Shown one piece after another: positions 25,028-33,227 of a stretch of DNA of 53,954 bases. Source of the DNA: a virus. The notes under the pieces are model-generated. The model had not been told where the DNA came from. It ran no database searches and worked only from the letters and a program-made list of their open reading frames with translations. Both the position numbers and the translations under genes were made by a program. The stretch's first letter is position 1, and each line of letters starts with the position of its first letter. The stretch lies in the IMG/VR virus record IMGVR_UViG_3300050821_001672, positions 1 through 53,954 of that record; one strand, 5' to 3'.

Positions 25028-25685
25028 CGGCTATAGTGTGCTGGTGCGGCGTGTAGGATGCAAATAACGCCTTCAAATGCGCGATATGTTTTTGCCCGAG
25101 GTCGGTATTTTCCGACGCGACGCCGTTTACCGGGGGCCGGTCGTCGGTGAGCTTGGCGCATTCCCACGCGTCGAGAATGATGCCTGCGCACGCGATAATG
25201 TTCGCGAGGTGCGGGACTTGGGTCCCTTGGGGGTTGCCCTCGGCGTCGGGTTCCATGCTGTCGCCGTCGGCCCATTCGCCATCCTGCAATTTCGCGAGAT
25301 GCCGGTGAAGTGCGTCGAGGTAAATCGACATGCGGACGCCCGCGACCCTCCAATTGTACTTTCCATACTTTAAGGCTCCCTCGGCGAACGCCAGCGCGGC
25401 ATAACGGGTGACGGCGGTAGGTACTAGGTGCATAGGCAATTTGCCCTGTCCGATCGCGTCCTTAGGGTTTATGGGGTTGCTCGGCTTCGTGCCGGGTTTG
25501 CCGTCGCCTTGGAACTCTCCGACAGTATCGGTCGGAACTAACGCGGCGCCCTCGGGATCCGGGTCGTCGCCCTTACCTATGATCGCGACGACCTCGCGCT
25601 TCGGCGTCCCGCAATTGACGCAAATATTCGATTCGTGCCCGTCGCGCGTAGTGAAATTGCACCCATGCCGTTCGCAATAATTCAT
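25002..25685 (-). CDS. dATP/dGTP diphosphohydrolase-like protein (DUF5664) with zinc finger
   Basis: 227 residues from the ATG at 25685 (ATGA overlap with the upstream gene and GGGAGG 8-9 bases before it). Residues 1-30 hold Cys/His pairs (CERHGC ... ICVNCGTP) suggesting a zinc ribbon. The main domain contains INPKDAIGQGKLPMHLVPTA, then YAALAFAEGALKYGKYNWR, YLDALHRHLAKLQDGE and HLANIIACAGIILDAWE. This fits PF18909, named as a dATP/dGTP diphosphohydrolase N-terminal domain, MazG-like. It may adjust nucleotide pools. No PurZ-like synthase was seen in the window. It ends the accessory island. Confidence 0.75.
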   Translation of the reverse strand: MNYCERHGCNFTTRDGHESNICVNCGTPKREVVAIIGKGDDPDPEGAALVPTDTVGEFQGDGKPGTKPSNPINPKDAIGQGKLPMHLVPTAVTRYAALAFAEGALKYGKYNWRVAGVRMSIYLDALHRHLAKLQDGEWADGDSMEPDAEGNPQGTQVPHLANIIACAGIILDAWECAKLTDDRPPVNGVASENTDLGQKHIAHLKALFASYTPHQHTIADARSSEPK

Positions 25686-27253
25686 CGTCTCCACCTCCCG
25701 TTAACGATCACGCATAGTTGCCGCTTGCCACCAGGATACACGAGCGCGTGTGCGTGCATCCACGAGGACGGGGCGCCGCGCGCGTAGGGCTGATTTGGCT
25801 TTGCCGAGTGCCCGACTTGCATAGAGCCCTCGTTAATGCCCGGCCCGTGCCCGTGGGCAATGACCGTCTTTTCCCCGATTCGGCGCATATTGCGAATGCT
25901 TCCTTTCGACCCGTTCGGGCCGTTGTGCCCGTGATATCCGCACTGAATGCCGTCGATAAGCAGCGACTCGCCGAGACCGAGCGGCTTCAAGTTTGCCATG
26001 CCGTGCGCGGACACGAGGAACGGAAACGGCGAGGGATACTCGGGCATGCCGTCGACCAGCCGCGCGCCAGCGTCCATGAATTGCGCACACCTCAAATAAA
26101 ACCCACGATTGAGCGGCGGGAGTTTCTTCCAATCCCGGTCAACAATCCAGCGGCGCAAGAAATCATCGTGATTCGACGCGACGACGTAGGATGTCGACCA
26201 CGAGGGGGTACGGCTGGCGGCGAATCGTATCGCGGCCTTGACCTCGGTCTCGACATCGTTCCGGCCGCCGCTTGCGAGAGCTTGTTCAGTAAACGGGTCC
26301 TTGGCCTCATGCGGGTTGTGGCTTTGCCCGTCTAGCAAGTCATGCCACACGATACGACGCGGGCGTAACGTCTCGACGATTCCTTTCGGTCCGAACGTGG
26401 CGGCGTCGACGCTTTCATCGGTCGTCGCGACATGCGTATCGCCCAGCACGAGCGCAGAGGCGCGCATTGGCGATCGGCTGATATAGTCCGGGGTGAACTT
26501 GACCCCGAGGTCGATAAACTCGCCGCGACTGTTCGCGTTCAAGTGTCGCAACCAGAACAGCGGCCCCTCGACCTCAACCAGCACCGCGCCGAGCGTATGG
26601 TGAAACTCGCCCATTTTGCCCGCGCGCGAGTCGGTGTAATTCGCTTTCGTGCAAGCGCCCGTCGTGGTGAGCGCGGCGGCCATCTTATGCCCTGGCGTCG
26701 GCGCGGTTTTGAATTGTAGGCGCGTATGCCCGATGATTTTCGATTTTGCGCCGAACCCCTCAAGGCCGGTTAACGGCTCGCTCGCGGTCGGCAAAATCGG
26801 AATATCGCACAAAAATTCTAGGTTCTTGTTCAAATCGCGGCGCACGTTGCACAGATACGGCACGACCTCGGGAGCCCACCATTGCGAGTCGCGCGCGTGC
26901 TTGCTCCACGTCGAAGTAGGGTTGTTATAGCTCAGCGGCTGCACCAATAGCTCGGCCTTGAAATACTTGACCGCGCGCTGTATCGATTGCCAAAACTGGA
27001 AATGGATCGGCGTCGCGTTTTGCGCGGCGGTAATAATGAACGTTTGCTTTCCCGAGGGCGCCGGATCGAATATCGGACGTGCCCTCGGCTTGCCATCTTG
27101 TCCGCGCAATTCCTTAGGGTCGCCGCCGTAACATACGACCCTATCGTTATTCGTCCGGGGTCGACACACCCAGCGCTGGCCGCCGTGCGGAGCATGGCCG
27201 TTCTTGTGCATGGGACGATTGCAGTTAGGGCAAGGGGGACCTTTTTTGCTCAT
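25682..27253 (-). CDS. A1-like metallophosphoesterase with transposase-type zinc ribbon
   Basis: 523 residues. The N-terminus CPNCNRPMHKNGHAPHGGQR (8-27) plus C30 and C42 resembles the zinc ribbon found at the start of IS1-type transposases. The rest has calcineurin-like phosphoesterase motifs: LVLGDTH near 270, ASNHDDF near 362 and IAHGHGPG near 467. This overall layout resembles proteins annotated as T5 A1-like, where A1 is needed for host DNA breakdown. A nuclease acting on host DNA is inferred, not shown. It lies in the island driven by the internal promoter at 28519-28560. Confidence 0.7.
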   Translation of the reverse strand: MSKKGPPCPNCNRPMHKNGHAPHGGQRWVCRPRTNNDRVVCYGGDPKELRGQDGKPRARPIFDPAPSGKQTFIITAAQNATPIHFQFWQSIQRAVKYFKAELLVQPLSYNNPTSTWSKHARDSQWWAPEVVPYLCNVRRDLNKNLEFLCDIPILPTASEPLTGLEGFGAKSKIIGHTRLQFKTAPTPGHKMAAALTTTGACTKANYTDSRAGKMGEFHHTLGAVLVEVEGPLFWLRHLNANSRGEFIDLGVKFTPDYISRSPMRASALVLGDTHVATTDESVDAATFGPKGIVETLRPRRIVWHDLLDGQSHNPHEAKDPFTEQALASGGRNDVETEVKAAIRFAASRTPSWSTSYVVASNHDDFLRRWIVDRDWKKLPPLNRGFYLRCAQFMDAGARLVDGMPEYPSPFPFLVSAHGMANLKPLGLGESLLIDGIQCGYHGHNGPNGSKGSIRNMRRIGEKTVIAHGHGPGINEGSMQVGHSAKPNQPYARGAPSSWMHAHALVYPGGKRQLCVIVNGRWRR

Positions 27254-27405
27254 TTTTGTTTCACCCGTGCACCGCGAAAAAATTGCACGTTTGCTGAGCC
27301 GCCCGAGGCAACTCGCGCGCGCTCGAACGTGGGAGAGGTTTTGCGTAACTCTGAGGTCGCGGCGTCACGCACCTCGCGCATTGATTGCTTGCGCTGTTTG
27401 TTCAT
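27250..27405 (-). CDS. Small basic protein (51 aa)
   Basis: 51 residues starting MNKQRKQSMREVRDAATSEL, rich in Arg and Lys and ending RGARVKQK. Start and stop both use 4-base overlaps with the neighbouring genes (ATGA), so it is very probably translated. No family recognised. The high charge suggests nucleic acid binding. Confidence 0.65.
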   Translation of the reverse strand: MNKQRKQSMREVRDAATSELRKTSPTFERARVASGGSANVQFFRGARVKQK

Positions 27406-27479
27406 CGGCGTTTCGGTCCTAGTGCGGCTACGATCATGAGAGCGAATGCAAGGGAGAACAATACTAGAATCGGCTCCAT
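27402..27479 (-). CDS. 25-residue single-span membrane peptide
   Basis: MEPILVLFSLAFALMIVAAL followed by GPKRR. A hydrophobic stretch of about 18 residues with a positive C-terminus predicts one membrane helix. Its ATG overlaps the upstream TAA (TAATG) and its TGA overlaps the downstream ATG, so it fits exactly into the coupled chain. Too short for usual gene callers. Confidence 0.6.
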   Translation of the reverse strand: MEPILVLFSLAFALMIVAALGPKRR

Positions 27480-27991
27480 TAGTCACACCCTTGACCGACT
27501 TCGCTAACGCCCTCGCGATAATAATCGGTTTGTTTGTTGTAGTCCCGATTGTGCACCCAGCCTTTGCCGTCGCACCAGTAACCCCATTCGCGACGCTCGG
27601 GCCAGCGAATCCATATAGTCCACACGGAGCGTGTGTCACATAGCTTGACGCGATGAAGCGTCTCGGCTTTGCGGAAATAGATGCGCCACGGCTTACGGAA
27701 GTGCCAGCGGTCGTAATACCAGCGACGGCTGACAGTGCAATACGGGTCGCCACCGCGAGGCGTGTCATACCATTCGCGCACTAATTCCCAATACCCTTGC
27801 GGGCTGAGAATGATCGAAACGTTATCGGCCTTATGATCGTGGGGAGTGCGGTCGCTATCCGATCGCAGCCATTTATGCAGCGCGAATTGAAAGCCGAACG
27901 CCTTAAGCCAGTGCCAGCGGATCGTTTGCGGATTGTCGCGAGGTCCGATTATAAGGTCAGGCTTGCGCATGAGGTGCGCGAATACTGGCAT
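27479..27991 (-). CDS. Cupin-like protein
   Basis: 170 residues, very rich in Trp, Tyr and Arg. TPHDHKADNVSIILSPQGYW (49-68) with a later LHRVKLC (112-118) forms a cupin-like two-motif pattern; His51, His53 and His113 could bind a metal. WTIWIRWPERREWGYW and a WVHN near the C-terminus follow. Similar phage proteins are uncharacterised. It is part of the accessory island; substrate unknown. Confidence 0.6.
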   Translation of the reverse strand: MPVFAHLMRKPDLIIGPRDNPQTIRWHWLKAFGFQFALHKWLRSDSDRTPHDHKADNVSIILSPQGYWELVREWYDTPRGGDPYCTVSRRWYYDRWHFRKPWRIYFRKAETLHRVKLCDTRSVWTIWIRWPERREWGYWCDGKGWVHNRDYNKQTDYYREGVSEVGQGCD

Positions 27992-28010
27992 AGCCCGACC
28001 GGATGGTCAA

Positions 28011-28274
28011 CTAGAAATGGGAGTTTAATTTTCCCGGTTTGGGCGCCTCGCCATCGTGTAACCGCGCGGTTCCGTAAGCGTACCAATGGCCGCGCGGATC
28101 AAGGTCACACGCTTTGCGCATAGTTTCTTGTACGGCGCCGAGCGCGGCGGCGTGCGACGCGAACGGGCCGCGCAATAAAACGTATTGATCGCCGCGACAC
28201 ACCGAAACGTAATAATTTCCGGGGCGCGGGTCGGGATTGCCGTAATGAAAACCCGCCGGGGGATTATGTATCAT
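28011..28274 (-). CDS. Conserved small phage protein (87 aa)
   Basis: 87 residues from the ATG at 28274, just after the stop of the 77-residue gene and preceded by AAGGG. The core YYVSVCRGDQYVLLRGPFAS, then HAAALGAVQETMRKACDLDP and YGTARL looks like a common phage protein of unknown function. No catalytic motif is evident. Confidence 0.65.
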   Translation of the reverse strand: MIHNPPAGFHYGNPDPRPGNYYVSVCRGDQYVLLRGPFASHAAALGAVQETMRKACDLDPRGHWYAYGTARLHDGEAPKPGKLNSHF

Positions 28275-28278
28275 ACCC

Positions 28279-28512
28279 TTATCGCTTGGCGAGTAGCGCG
28301 TCGAGTTTGGAGGTATCGACGCGCACAAGCGATTCGGCGTACCAAAGCCCGCTATTTCGCGTCGTGCGATAAACTAGTGAAACCTCGTCGCCGACCTGTA
28401 TGTCACGCGGAGCATGGTTGAGAAAATGGGTTTCGCCCGTTTCGTCCTTGAACTGATGATAGTTCGCATGATAGGGGCCGACGTATTTAGCGGTGCGTAT
28501 TGTGCTGTTCAT
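28279..28512 (-). CDS. First gene of the accessory island (77 aa)
   Basis: 77 residues starting MNSTIRTAKYVGPYHANYHQ. The middle, VGDEVSLVYRTTRNSGLWYA, looks like a small beta barrel. The frame is open back to 28662, but the ATG at 28512 is preferred because the promoter at 28519-28560 lies directly upstream and would be inside the gene otherwise. The predicted RNA start falls on the ATG itself, so translation may be leaderless. Function unknown. Confidence 0.65.
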   Translation of the reverse strand: MNSTIRTAKYVGPYHANYHQFKDETGETHFLNHAPRDIQVGDEVSLVYRTTRNSGLWYAESLVRVDTSKLDALLAKR

Positions 28513-28518
28513 GGCGCA

Positions 28519-28560
28519 AGTATGCCTTAGACTGACCGCGCGGTCGCGAACTGCGTCACA
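28519..28560 (-). promoter_or_regulatory. Internal promoter P5 in the late operon
   Basis: On the minus strand TGTGA-CGCAGT-TCGCG (28560-28545), GACCGCGCGGTC (28545-28534, exact palindrome) and CATACT (28524-28519) repeat the layout of the early promoter at 288-330. The predicted start is about 28512. It separates the JAB-like structural gene from the accessory island, so the island can be expressed early and apart from the late genes. Confidence 0.78.
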
Positions 28561-28588
28561 ATTCCGCGTTGACCATAATCCCCCGGCG

Positions 28589-29233
28589 CTATTTCTGCCG
28601 TTTGGGCTTCGCCGGTATTTTCGTCCCAAGCGTGGGAATGGGAACGTTTTGGTGATACTCAAACCCGCGCTCTTTTGCTAGTGCGGCCACGCTATCGCGG
28701 TAGAACTCGTTACTGTTCCGCCCCGTGGTTTGCTGGTACTTTTCGCGTTCCTCGTAAGTCGCTTCCATGTGCCGCTCGATTTGCTCTTTACTCGGCACGC
28801 TCGTTTTGCTGAATACGATCACGTCCATAGTATTCGGCGACGTAATCAAGGCTTGCTTGAACACGCCAAACCGGCGAGCTTGATCCGCATACGTGTGCAA
28901 GTCGCCTTTGCTAAAAGTTTCTTGCAATTTCGTGTCGAGCGGGTCGCCCTCTTTGCCGACGGTGATATGTGAGTGAACCCCCGTCGAGCCCGCGAGCTTT
29001 CGCGAATTTTCCTTAGACGCATAGGCGCCTCGGAACGATAAAATTTCGCCGTCGGGGGCAATATAAAACCCTACGTCGCGCGTGTCGAAATGCGCGATTC
29101 GACCAGGCAGTTCGGCAATAGCTTTTTGTATACCTGTGATATCGGATGCGAATCGGCCGTGTTCGTCGCGCGGGTGGTCCGACTCTTTAAACGCTACGTC
29201 GAATGCGTATGGGATAGATCGAGGCCCCATCAT
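28589..29233 (-). CDS. JAB/MPN-like head-region protein
   Basis: 214 residues. SDHPRDEHGRFAS (18-30) is a motif often seen at the start of phage head proteins. GVHSHITVG (85-93) followed by FSKGDL (107-112) resembles the H-x-H ... S-x-x-D metal site of JAMM/MPN peptidases, though the spacing is looser than in canonical members. It overlaps the portal stop (ATGA). A maturation peptidase or an injected protein are both possible. Confidence 0.55.
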   Translation of the reverse strand: MMGPRSIPYAFDVAFKESDHPRDEHGRFASDITGIQKAIAELPGRIAHFDTRDVGFYIAPDGEILSFRGAYASKENSRKLAGSTGVHSHITVGKEGDPLDTKLQETFSKGDLHTYADQARRFGVFKQALITSPNTMDVIVFSKTSVPSKEQIERHMEATYEEREKYQQTTGRNSNEFYRDSVAALAKERGFEYHQNVPIPTLGTKIPAKPKRQK

Positions 29234-30957
29234 TTCGCCGCCGATTTTTTCTTAGCTGCCAGAGCCAGCGCGTTCTTACGATCCTTGTCGTTCTCGGTCG
29301 CCTCGTGCTTGCGGTCCTTGTCCGCCTCACTCGACGCGTGTTCGAGCGTTTTATCGGCGTCCGGGTCGCCCCCGCCGATCGGATTCCCTTCCTCGTCCAC
29401 GTCTTCTTCGGACTCGGGCGCGTCGCCCGTGAGGCCGTCGTATCCGCTATTCGGATCCGCAATGAGTTTCTTGCGCACTTCGTCGGGCGTAACGACGCTG
29501 TTCGTAATGTACGCCGCGTCGCGCTCGGCTTCGGTTTTGTTGAGTTCGCTTTGCTCTTTCGGCGTCGGCTGGAACAGAGGTACCCATTCGTAAGTAATGT
29601 CGTCGTCGATCGTGCCGTATAGATCCATCTGCACAATTTCGAGCATTCTGTTTACGTGATCGCCGAGCGCGTGGGATTGCTGCGCGGCTACCCAGTCATA
29701 CCACACTTGTATCTCACCCTCACCCGTAGCGCCGAGGCCGGTCGGCGTGACGCCGAATAGTTTGATAAGGGGAATATGCGAGGGCGCCGCCATGTGTTCC
29801 TGTGCTTGCGCCTGTAGTTCGTGGAGGCCCGCGAGAGTCACGTTTAAGATTTCGAGTTCTTCGTCGTCCTTATCGGTCGCGAAAGTGCCTTGATTGTCAC
29901 GCGTCGCGGTAAACAGTTTCAACCGTTGAAATAGAGTCAAGCCGTTGTCGCCACCATCCTCTAAGGTCGATTGCATGTTCGTTTTGAGGTTCACAATCGA
30001 GAACGTGTTTATAAGATCGTTCACGCTCTTAGCGGTGCGGAGCCACCGTTGAATGTACGGGAACATCAATTGCGCGAGCGAAATCCCCACGAAATTGTAA
30101 GCGGGTTTCACGAGGTCCGGCACAGGCCGCGACACGATGACCATAAGCCGCGATAGATGCGTCTTGCGGCCCATGACGAACCAGGATTGCGGGACATAGA
30201 AGTCCTCGCGCTCGGGTCGATCGGCGTTATATGAGAACGGCGTGCACCAGTAAGGCTCGATCGCCGTCACCGCGATAAGCGAGCCCTGTTTTATCTGATC
30301 GATAATTTTCGGCAGTTGCCGCGCCTCGTCGGATTCCTCGCCCTTGAACTGCCAATACAGGAAGCCGCCGCCGAACTGACCGTCGAACAACATGACGGTT
30401 TGGAATTTTTCCTTGATTTTCAGTTCTTCGATTCGCTCGGTAATTTCCTTAATTTTGTTCGTTTGATCTTTATTGCCGCCCTTGCTGGTGACCTTGATCC
30501 ACTCACGAGTCATTTCCGTACTCGTCACCTCGCACGGCGCGCGATACTCGGAAATTTGTTGCAACGTAGATAAGAACGCGAAACCGGGGAACGTCAGCGA
30601 TACCTCACCGAAAAATGGTGAGGTGTTCAAGAATCCGAAATTTGAACCACCCGACGCATCGTCGAGAGCCATGTAATCACATTCGCGGCTCGTACCATCC
30701 ATGGCGAACGTCAATTGATATTTGCCCTTTGCCGCGTCCTTGGGCACCACACCATCGGGCAGTTTCGGCACCTCGAATTTGATTTTCGGTAGGTCTAGTA
30801 GGAGGTGCGTCGACTTGTCGAGTGGCCCAATTTGCTCCATGACCCGCTCGAATGCGGCGAGCGATAGGCGCTTGCGGGTCGGTTTCGGTGCCGGGGATGA
30901 CACGAGGGAAGTACCGGGCTTACGCTTGGCAAACAAGGACTTGAGAAATTTAATCAC
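29230..30957 (-). CDS. Portal protein (DUF1073)
   Basis: 575 residues. MALDDASGGSNFGFLNTSPF with LSTLQQISEYRAPCEVTSTE near the N-terminus, then AIEPYWCTPFSYNADRPERE and VPDLVKPAYNFVGISLAQLM in the middle, plus GVTPTGLGATGEGEIQVWYD, are typical of DUF1073 portals. The dodecameric portal is the DNA gate at one capsid vertex. The C-terminal 80 residues are highly charged. It follows TerL in the normal order. Confidence 0.92.
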   Translation of the reverse strand: MIKFLKSLFAKRKPGTSLVSSPAPKPTRKRLSLAAFERVMEQIGPLDKSTHLLLDLPKIKFEVPKLPDGVVPKDAAKGKYQLTFAMDGTSRECDYMALDDASGGSNFGFLNTSPFFGEVSLTFPGFAFLSTLQQISEYRAPCEVTSTEMTREWIKVTSKGGNKDQTNKIKEITERIEELKIKEKFQTVMLFDGQFGGGFLYWQFKGEESDEARQLPKIIDQIKQGSLIAVTAIEPYWCTPFSYNADRPEREDFYVPQSWFVMGRKTHLSRLMVIVSRPVPDLVKPAYNFVGISLAQLMFPYIQRWLRTAKSVNDLINTFSIVNLKTNMQSTLEDGGDNGLTLFQRLKLFTATRDNQGTFATDKDDEELEILNVTLAGLHELQAQAQEHMAAPSHIPLIKLFGVTPTGLGATGEGEIQVWYDWVAAQQSHALGDHVNRMLEIVQMDLYGTIDDDITYEWVPLFQPTPKEQSELNKTEAERDAAYITNSVVTPDEVRKKLIADPNSGYDGLTGDAPESEEDVDEEGNPIGGGDPDADKTLEHASSEADKDRKHEATENDKDRKNALALAAKKKSAAK

Positions 30958-31002
30958 GTGTGTTAGTTCCGGCCGGGACTGTGAGTAGCGGCGATAATAA
31001 CA

Positions 31003-32610
31003 CTAGCCGCCCATGGCCGCGATAGCTTCGTCGCTGATAGCCCATGGGCCTTTACGCGGGGCAAATTTCATCATTACGGCGTCCGCGAGGTTTGGGCTGC
31101 GCGCGTCGTCTGGCATTTTGTCGACGACCCGTTTACCCGTGGTCATCCATTTCCATTTAGGCTGTCCAAGCTCGGCAGTCAATTGCGAGAGTTCCGGGCA
31201 ATCCGGATCGATGCTGATCACGAGGTCGATATCATAGGGCTCGCCCTTGGACGCCTTGAGCGACTCGGCGAACATGGTGTACAAGTGCCACCAGGATTGA
31301 GCCTTGTAATTTTGAAACATGTCCTCGTTCTTGACCTCGGATCGCTTGGCAGTTTTCGTAGGCCATATCACCGCGCCCGAGCCCCGGAACGGCAGCACAC
31401 GCACAGAGCTAAACGAGCGAGGGTTTTTCTCTTTGCGAATTTCGTTCATGACGCGCACGTCGCCGCGCACGTTCGCGCCCATGCCGTCGGCGTCGTAGGA
31501 CATTTCCTTACCACCTAATTCCTCGACAAGCCCGACGGCCTTGGACACCGATTCGGCAATGTCCATTTCCGCACCGCTCCACGAGCGTAAGTAATCGAGG
31601 ACATTGCCCGGCCCCGAGGCGAGGGCGACTTTATCCCGGCCCACGTCCGCGATATCGAGCGCACTGCGGCGGGGACCTATGAGTTTTTCGCGTATCCCGA
31701 GCCGTTGCGCGAGGCCAACCGCAGCGGCGATCATGTCGGACGGGATCACCGCGTTGTCGACGGTCGCGTTAAAGTCGCACAAAATTTCCTGTTTGAACAC
31801 GACCGGATCGAGGTCAAGTTTTTTCCTCGCGAGCCATTCAGCATCTTTGCGCGGGTCATCAGCCCACGTGAAGTCAAACCGCTGGGCCGCCTCGATCGAG
31901 TGAGCGCGTATTGCGAAACTGTTCCCCATGGTGTTGACCGACGACATATCGATCCGGCATTCCGTGGTTGCCGCGAGGGCCGCGTCGATCAACATGGGCC
32001 GCTCAACGTGGGCCGACTCGTCGATGAAATAGACCGATTTACGGCCGCCTCGCCCGATATTGTCGCCAGCCTCACCTGTGATACTTGCGGCTGTCTCGGG
32101 GAACGTAAGGCGCATATGGGCTGAGTGTTTGCCCAGTTCCCAGCCGCCGCGAAACTCGACGGGGAGGTTTTGCAAGAACATACGCATTTTATAAAATAGC
32201 GTGTCGGGGTCGCCCGAGCGGTCTACCTTGTCTTCCTTGGCCGAGCCTATGCCGACCATGAAATCGGGCCAAAATAAGCATTTCGTGACCGCCCAAGCCG
32301 CCGCGATCCATGAGGCGCCCACGTCGCGCGACTTGACCATGATCCCCGGCAGCCCGCGCGCATGCATGTCGTTAATCCAGTCGATTGCCTCAATCTGACG
32401 GGGAAACAGCAAGAACGGCATAACAGGCGAGCGGCCCTTTACGCGCGGGTCGACGGTCAAGGCCCAGTCGTTTATGAAGTCGGCCGGATGATCGCGGTAG
32501 TAAATTTTGACGGCGGCGAGCAAGGCCGGGTCGGCGCGCAGCCTTTGCAGCCGCCGGTAACGTTCGGCGTATACGGGCGTATAGTCTGGGTTTTTCCAAT
32601 CAAACGACAT
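31003..32610 (-). CDS. Terminase large subunit
   Basis: 535 residues. A Walker A-like GIMVKSRDVGASW (89-101) and Walker B SVYFIDESAH (192-201) form the packaging ATPase. The nuclease part has ALDIADVGRDKVALA, MSYDADGMGANVRGD and a C-terminal LADAVMMKF, matching the acidic residues of a RNase H-fold nuclease. It cuts and pumps DNA into the prohead. It is the first gene of the late operon, with GAGGG before the ATG. The small subunit candidate lies 4.5 kb away on the same strand. Confidence 0.95.
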   Translation of the reverse strand: MSFDWKNPDYTPVYAERYRRLQRLRADPALLAAVKIYYRDHPADFINDWALTVDPRVKGRSPVMPFLLFPRQIEAIDWINDMHARGLPGIMVKSRDVGASWIAAAWAVTKCLFWPDFMVGIGSAKEDKVDRSGDPDTLFYKMRMFLQNLPVEFRGGWELGKHSAHMRLTFPETAASITGEAGDNIGRGGRKSVYFIDESAHVERPMLIDAALAATTECRIDMSSVNTMGNSFAIRAHSIEAAQRFDFTWADDPRKDAEWLARKKLDLDPVVFKQEILCDFNATVDNAVIPSDMIAAAVGLAQRLGIREKLIGPRRSALDIADVGRDKVALASGPGNVLDYLRSWSGAEMDIAESVSKAVGLVEELGGKEMSYDADGMGANVRGDVRVMNEIRKEKNPRSFSSVRVLPFRGSGAVIWPTKTAKRSEVKNEDMFQNYKAQSWWHLYTMFAESLKASKGEPYDIDLVISIDPDCPELSQLTAELGQPKWKWMTTGKRVVDKMPDDARSPNLADAVMMKFAPRKGPWAISDEAIAAMGG

Positions 32611-32623
32611 TGAGCCCTCAAAC

Positions 32624-32667
32624 TGTGACGTAGTTCACCGACCGTTAGGTCAGGCTAGTAATAATAT
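32624..32667 (+). promoter_or_regulatory. Early promoter P2: CRP-like box, operator, -10
   Basis: TGTGA-CGTAGT-TCACC (32624-32639), GACCGTTAGGTC (32640-32651, one mismatch to the palindrome) and TAATAT (32662-32667). The CRP-like centre is about -42 from the predicted start near 32674. It lies in the divergent gap between TerL and the early operon. The leader CACATTAAACGAACGAGAGG resembles that of the next promoter at 34880. Confidence 0.8.
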
Positions 32668-32701
32668 AGCGTCACATTAAACGAACGAGAGGTTTATCGC
32701 A

Positions 32702-32947
32702 ATGGAAACACGTCCCGTCATACAAGACGCTATAGGCCCGCGCGCTGGCGACGAACTGGAAATCCGCAACCAATGGGCACGCGTAGCAATTACCCGCGAT
32801 AAGGCGGACGGTCAACCCGACTGTTACGTCGTCACGGGCGACCTTTTCGACCTGCGCGCCACGAGCAAGGAATTTGCAAAACTATCCGACGCCCTCGCTT
32901 ACGCGTGGAAATCGCTTGCCGAATACCAAAAAGGCCGAGCCGACTAA
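32702..32947 (+). CDS. First early protein (81 aa)
   Basis: 81 residues, METRPVIQDAIGPRAGDELE onward. The C-terminal part (ATSKEFAKLSDALAYAWKSL) is helical. GAGAGG lies about 11 bases upstream. Its TAA overlaps the next ATG (TAATG). No family recognised. As the first gene after promoter P2 it should be made early. Confidence 0.7.
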   Translation: METRPVIQDAIGPRAGDELEIRNQWARVAITRDKADGQPDCYVVTGDLFDLRATSKEFAKLSDALAYAWKSLAEYQKGRAD

Positions 32948-33225
32948 TGACCACGTGCCCCCACGGGAAGCAAGTCGGCGTCGGCTGCTATGTGTGCAAG
33001 GCTGAGCGCGTGCAAGCCGCCATACAAGGCGTTATGCCGCTCGCGTTTCGCCAAGCGCTCGAAAGGGTGACTCCGGACGCCGATTGCGTGCCTGATGCCC
33101 GAGCCGTCGCAATCGTGGCGCTACGCCGCATAGTTGACCGCGCGGTCAGTGACGAGGTAAGCTCGCTCGCGACCGCTGACATTTTGCGAATTGCGCTACG
33201 TGCGCTTAACCAATTGGAGGACTAG
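32947..33225 (+). CDS. Small protein with CxHG...CxxC knuckle (92 aa)
   Basis: 92 residues. The N-terminus CPHGKQVGVGCYVC could bind one metal; the rest is helical. The ATG overlaps the upstream stop. An exact copy of the palindrome, GACCGCGCGGTC, lies inside the gene at 33136-33147 and may act on the gene that follows. Function unknown. Confidence 0.68.
   Translation: MTTCPHGKQVGVGCYVCKAERVQAAIQGVMPLAFRQALERVTPDADCVPDARAVAIVALRRIVDRAVSDEVSSLATADILRIALRALNQLED
33136..33147. promoter_or_regulatory. Exact operator palindrome inside an early gene
   Basis: GACCGCGCGGTC, within TTGACCGCGCGGTCA. TTGACC could act as a -35 and TAAGCT (33158-33163) as a weak -10. No CRP-like box lies upstream. It is about 80 bases before the GTG at 33228. 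Confidence 0.5.
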
Positions 33226-33227
33226 AC

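Noticed and set aside
25002-25685. Diaminopurine (Z) genome
   Set aside because: DUF5664 alone is not enough, and no PurZ-like synthase was recognised anywhere in the window.
27250-27768. Long 172-codon form of the small basic protein
   Set aside because: The extension covers the cupin-like and membrane-peptide genes. The ATG at 27405, with an ATGA-type coupling, is a better start.
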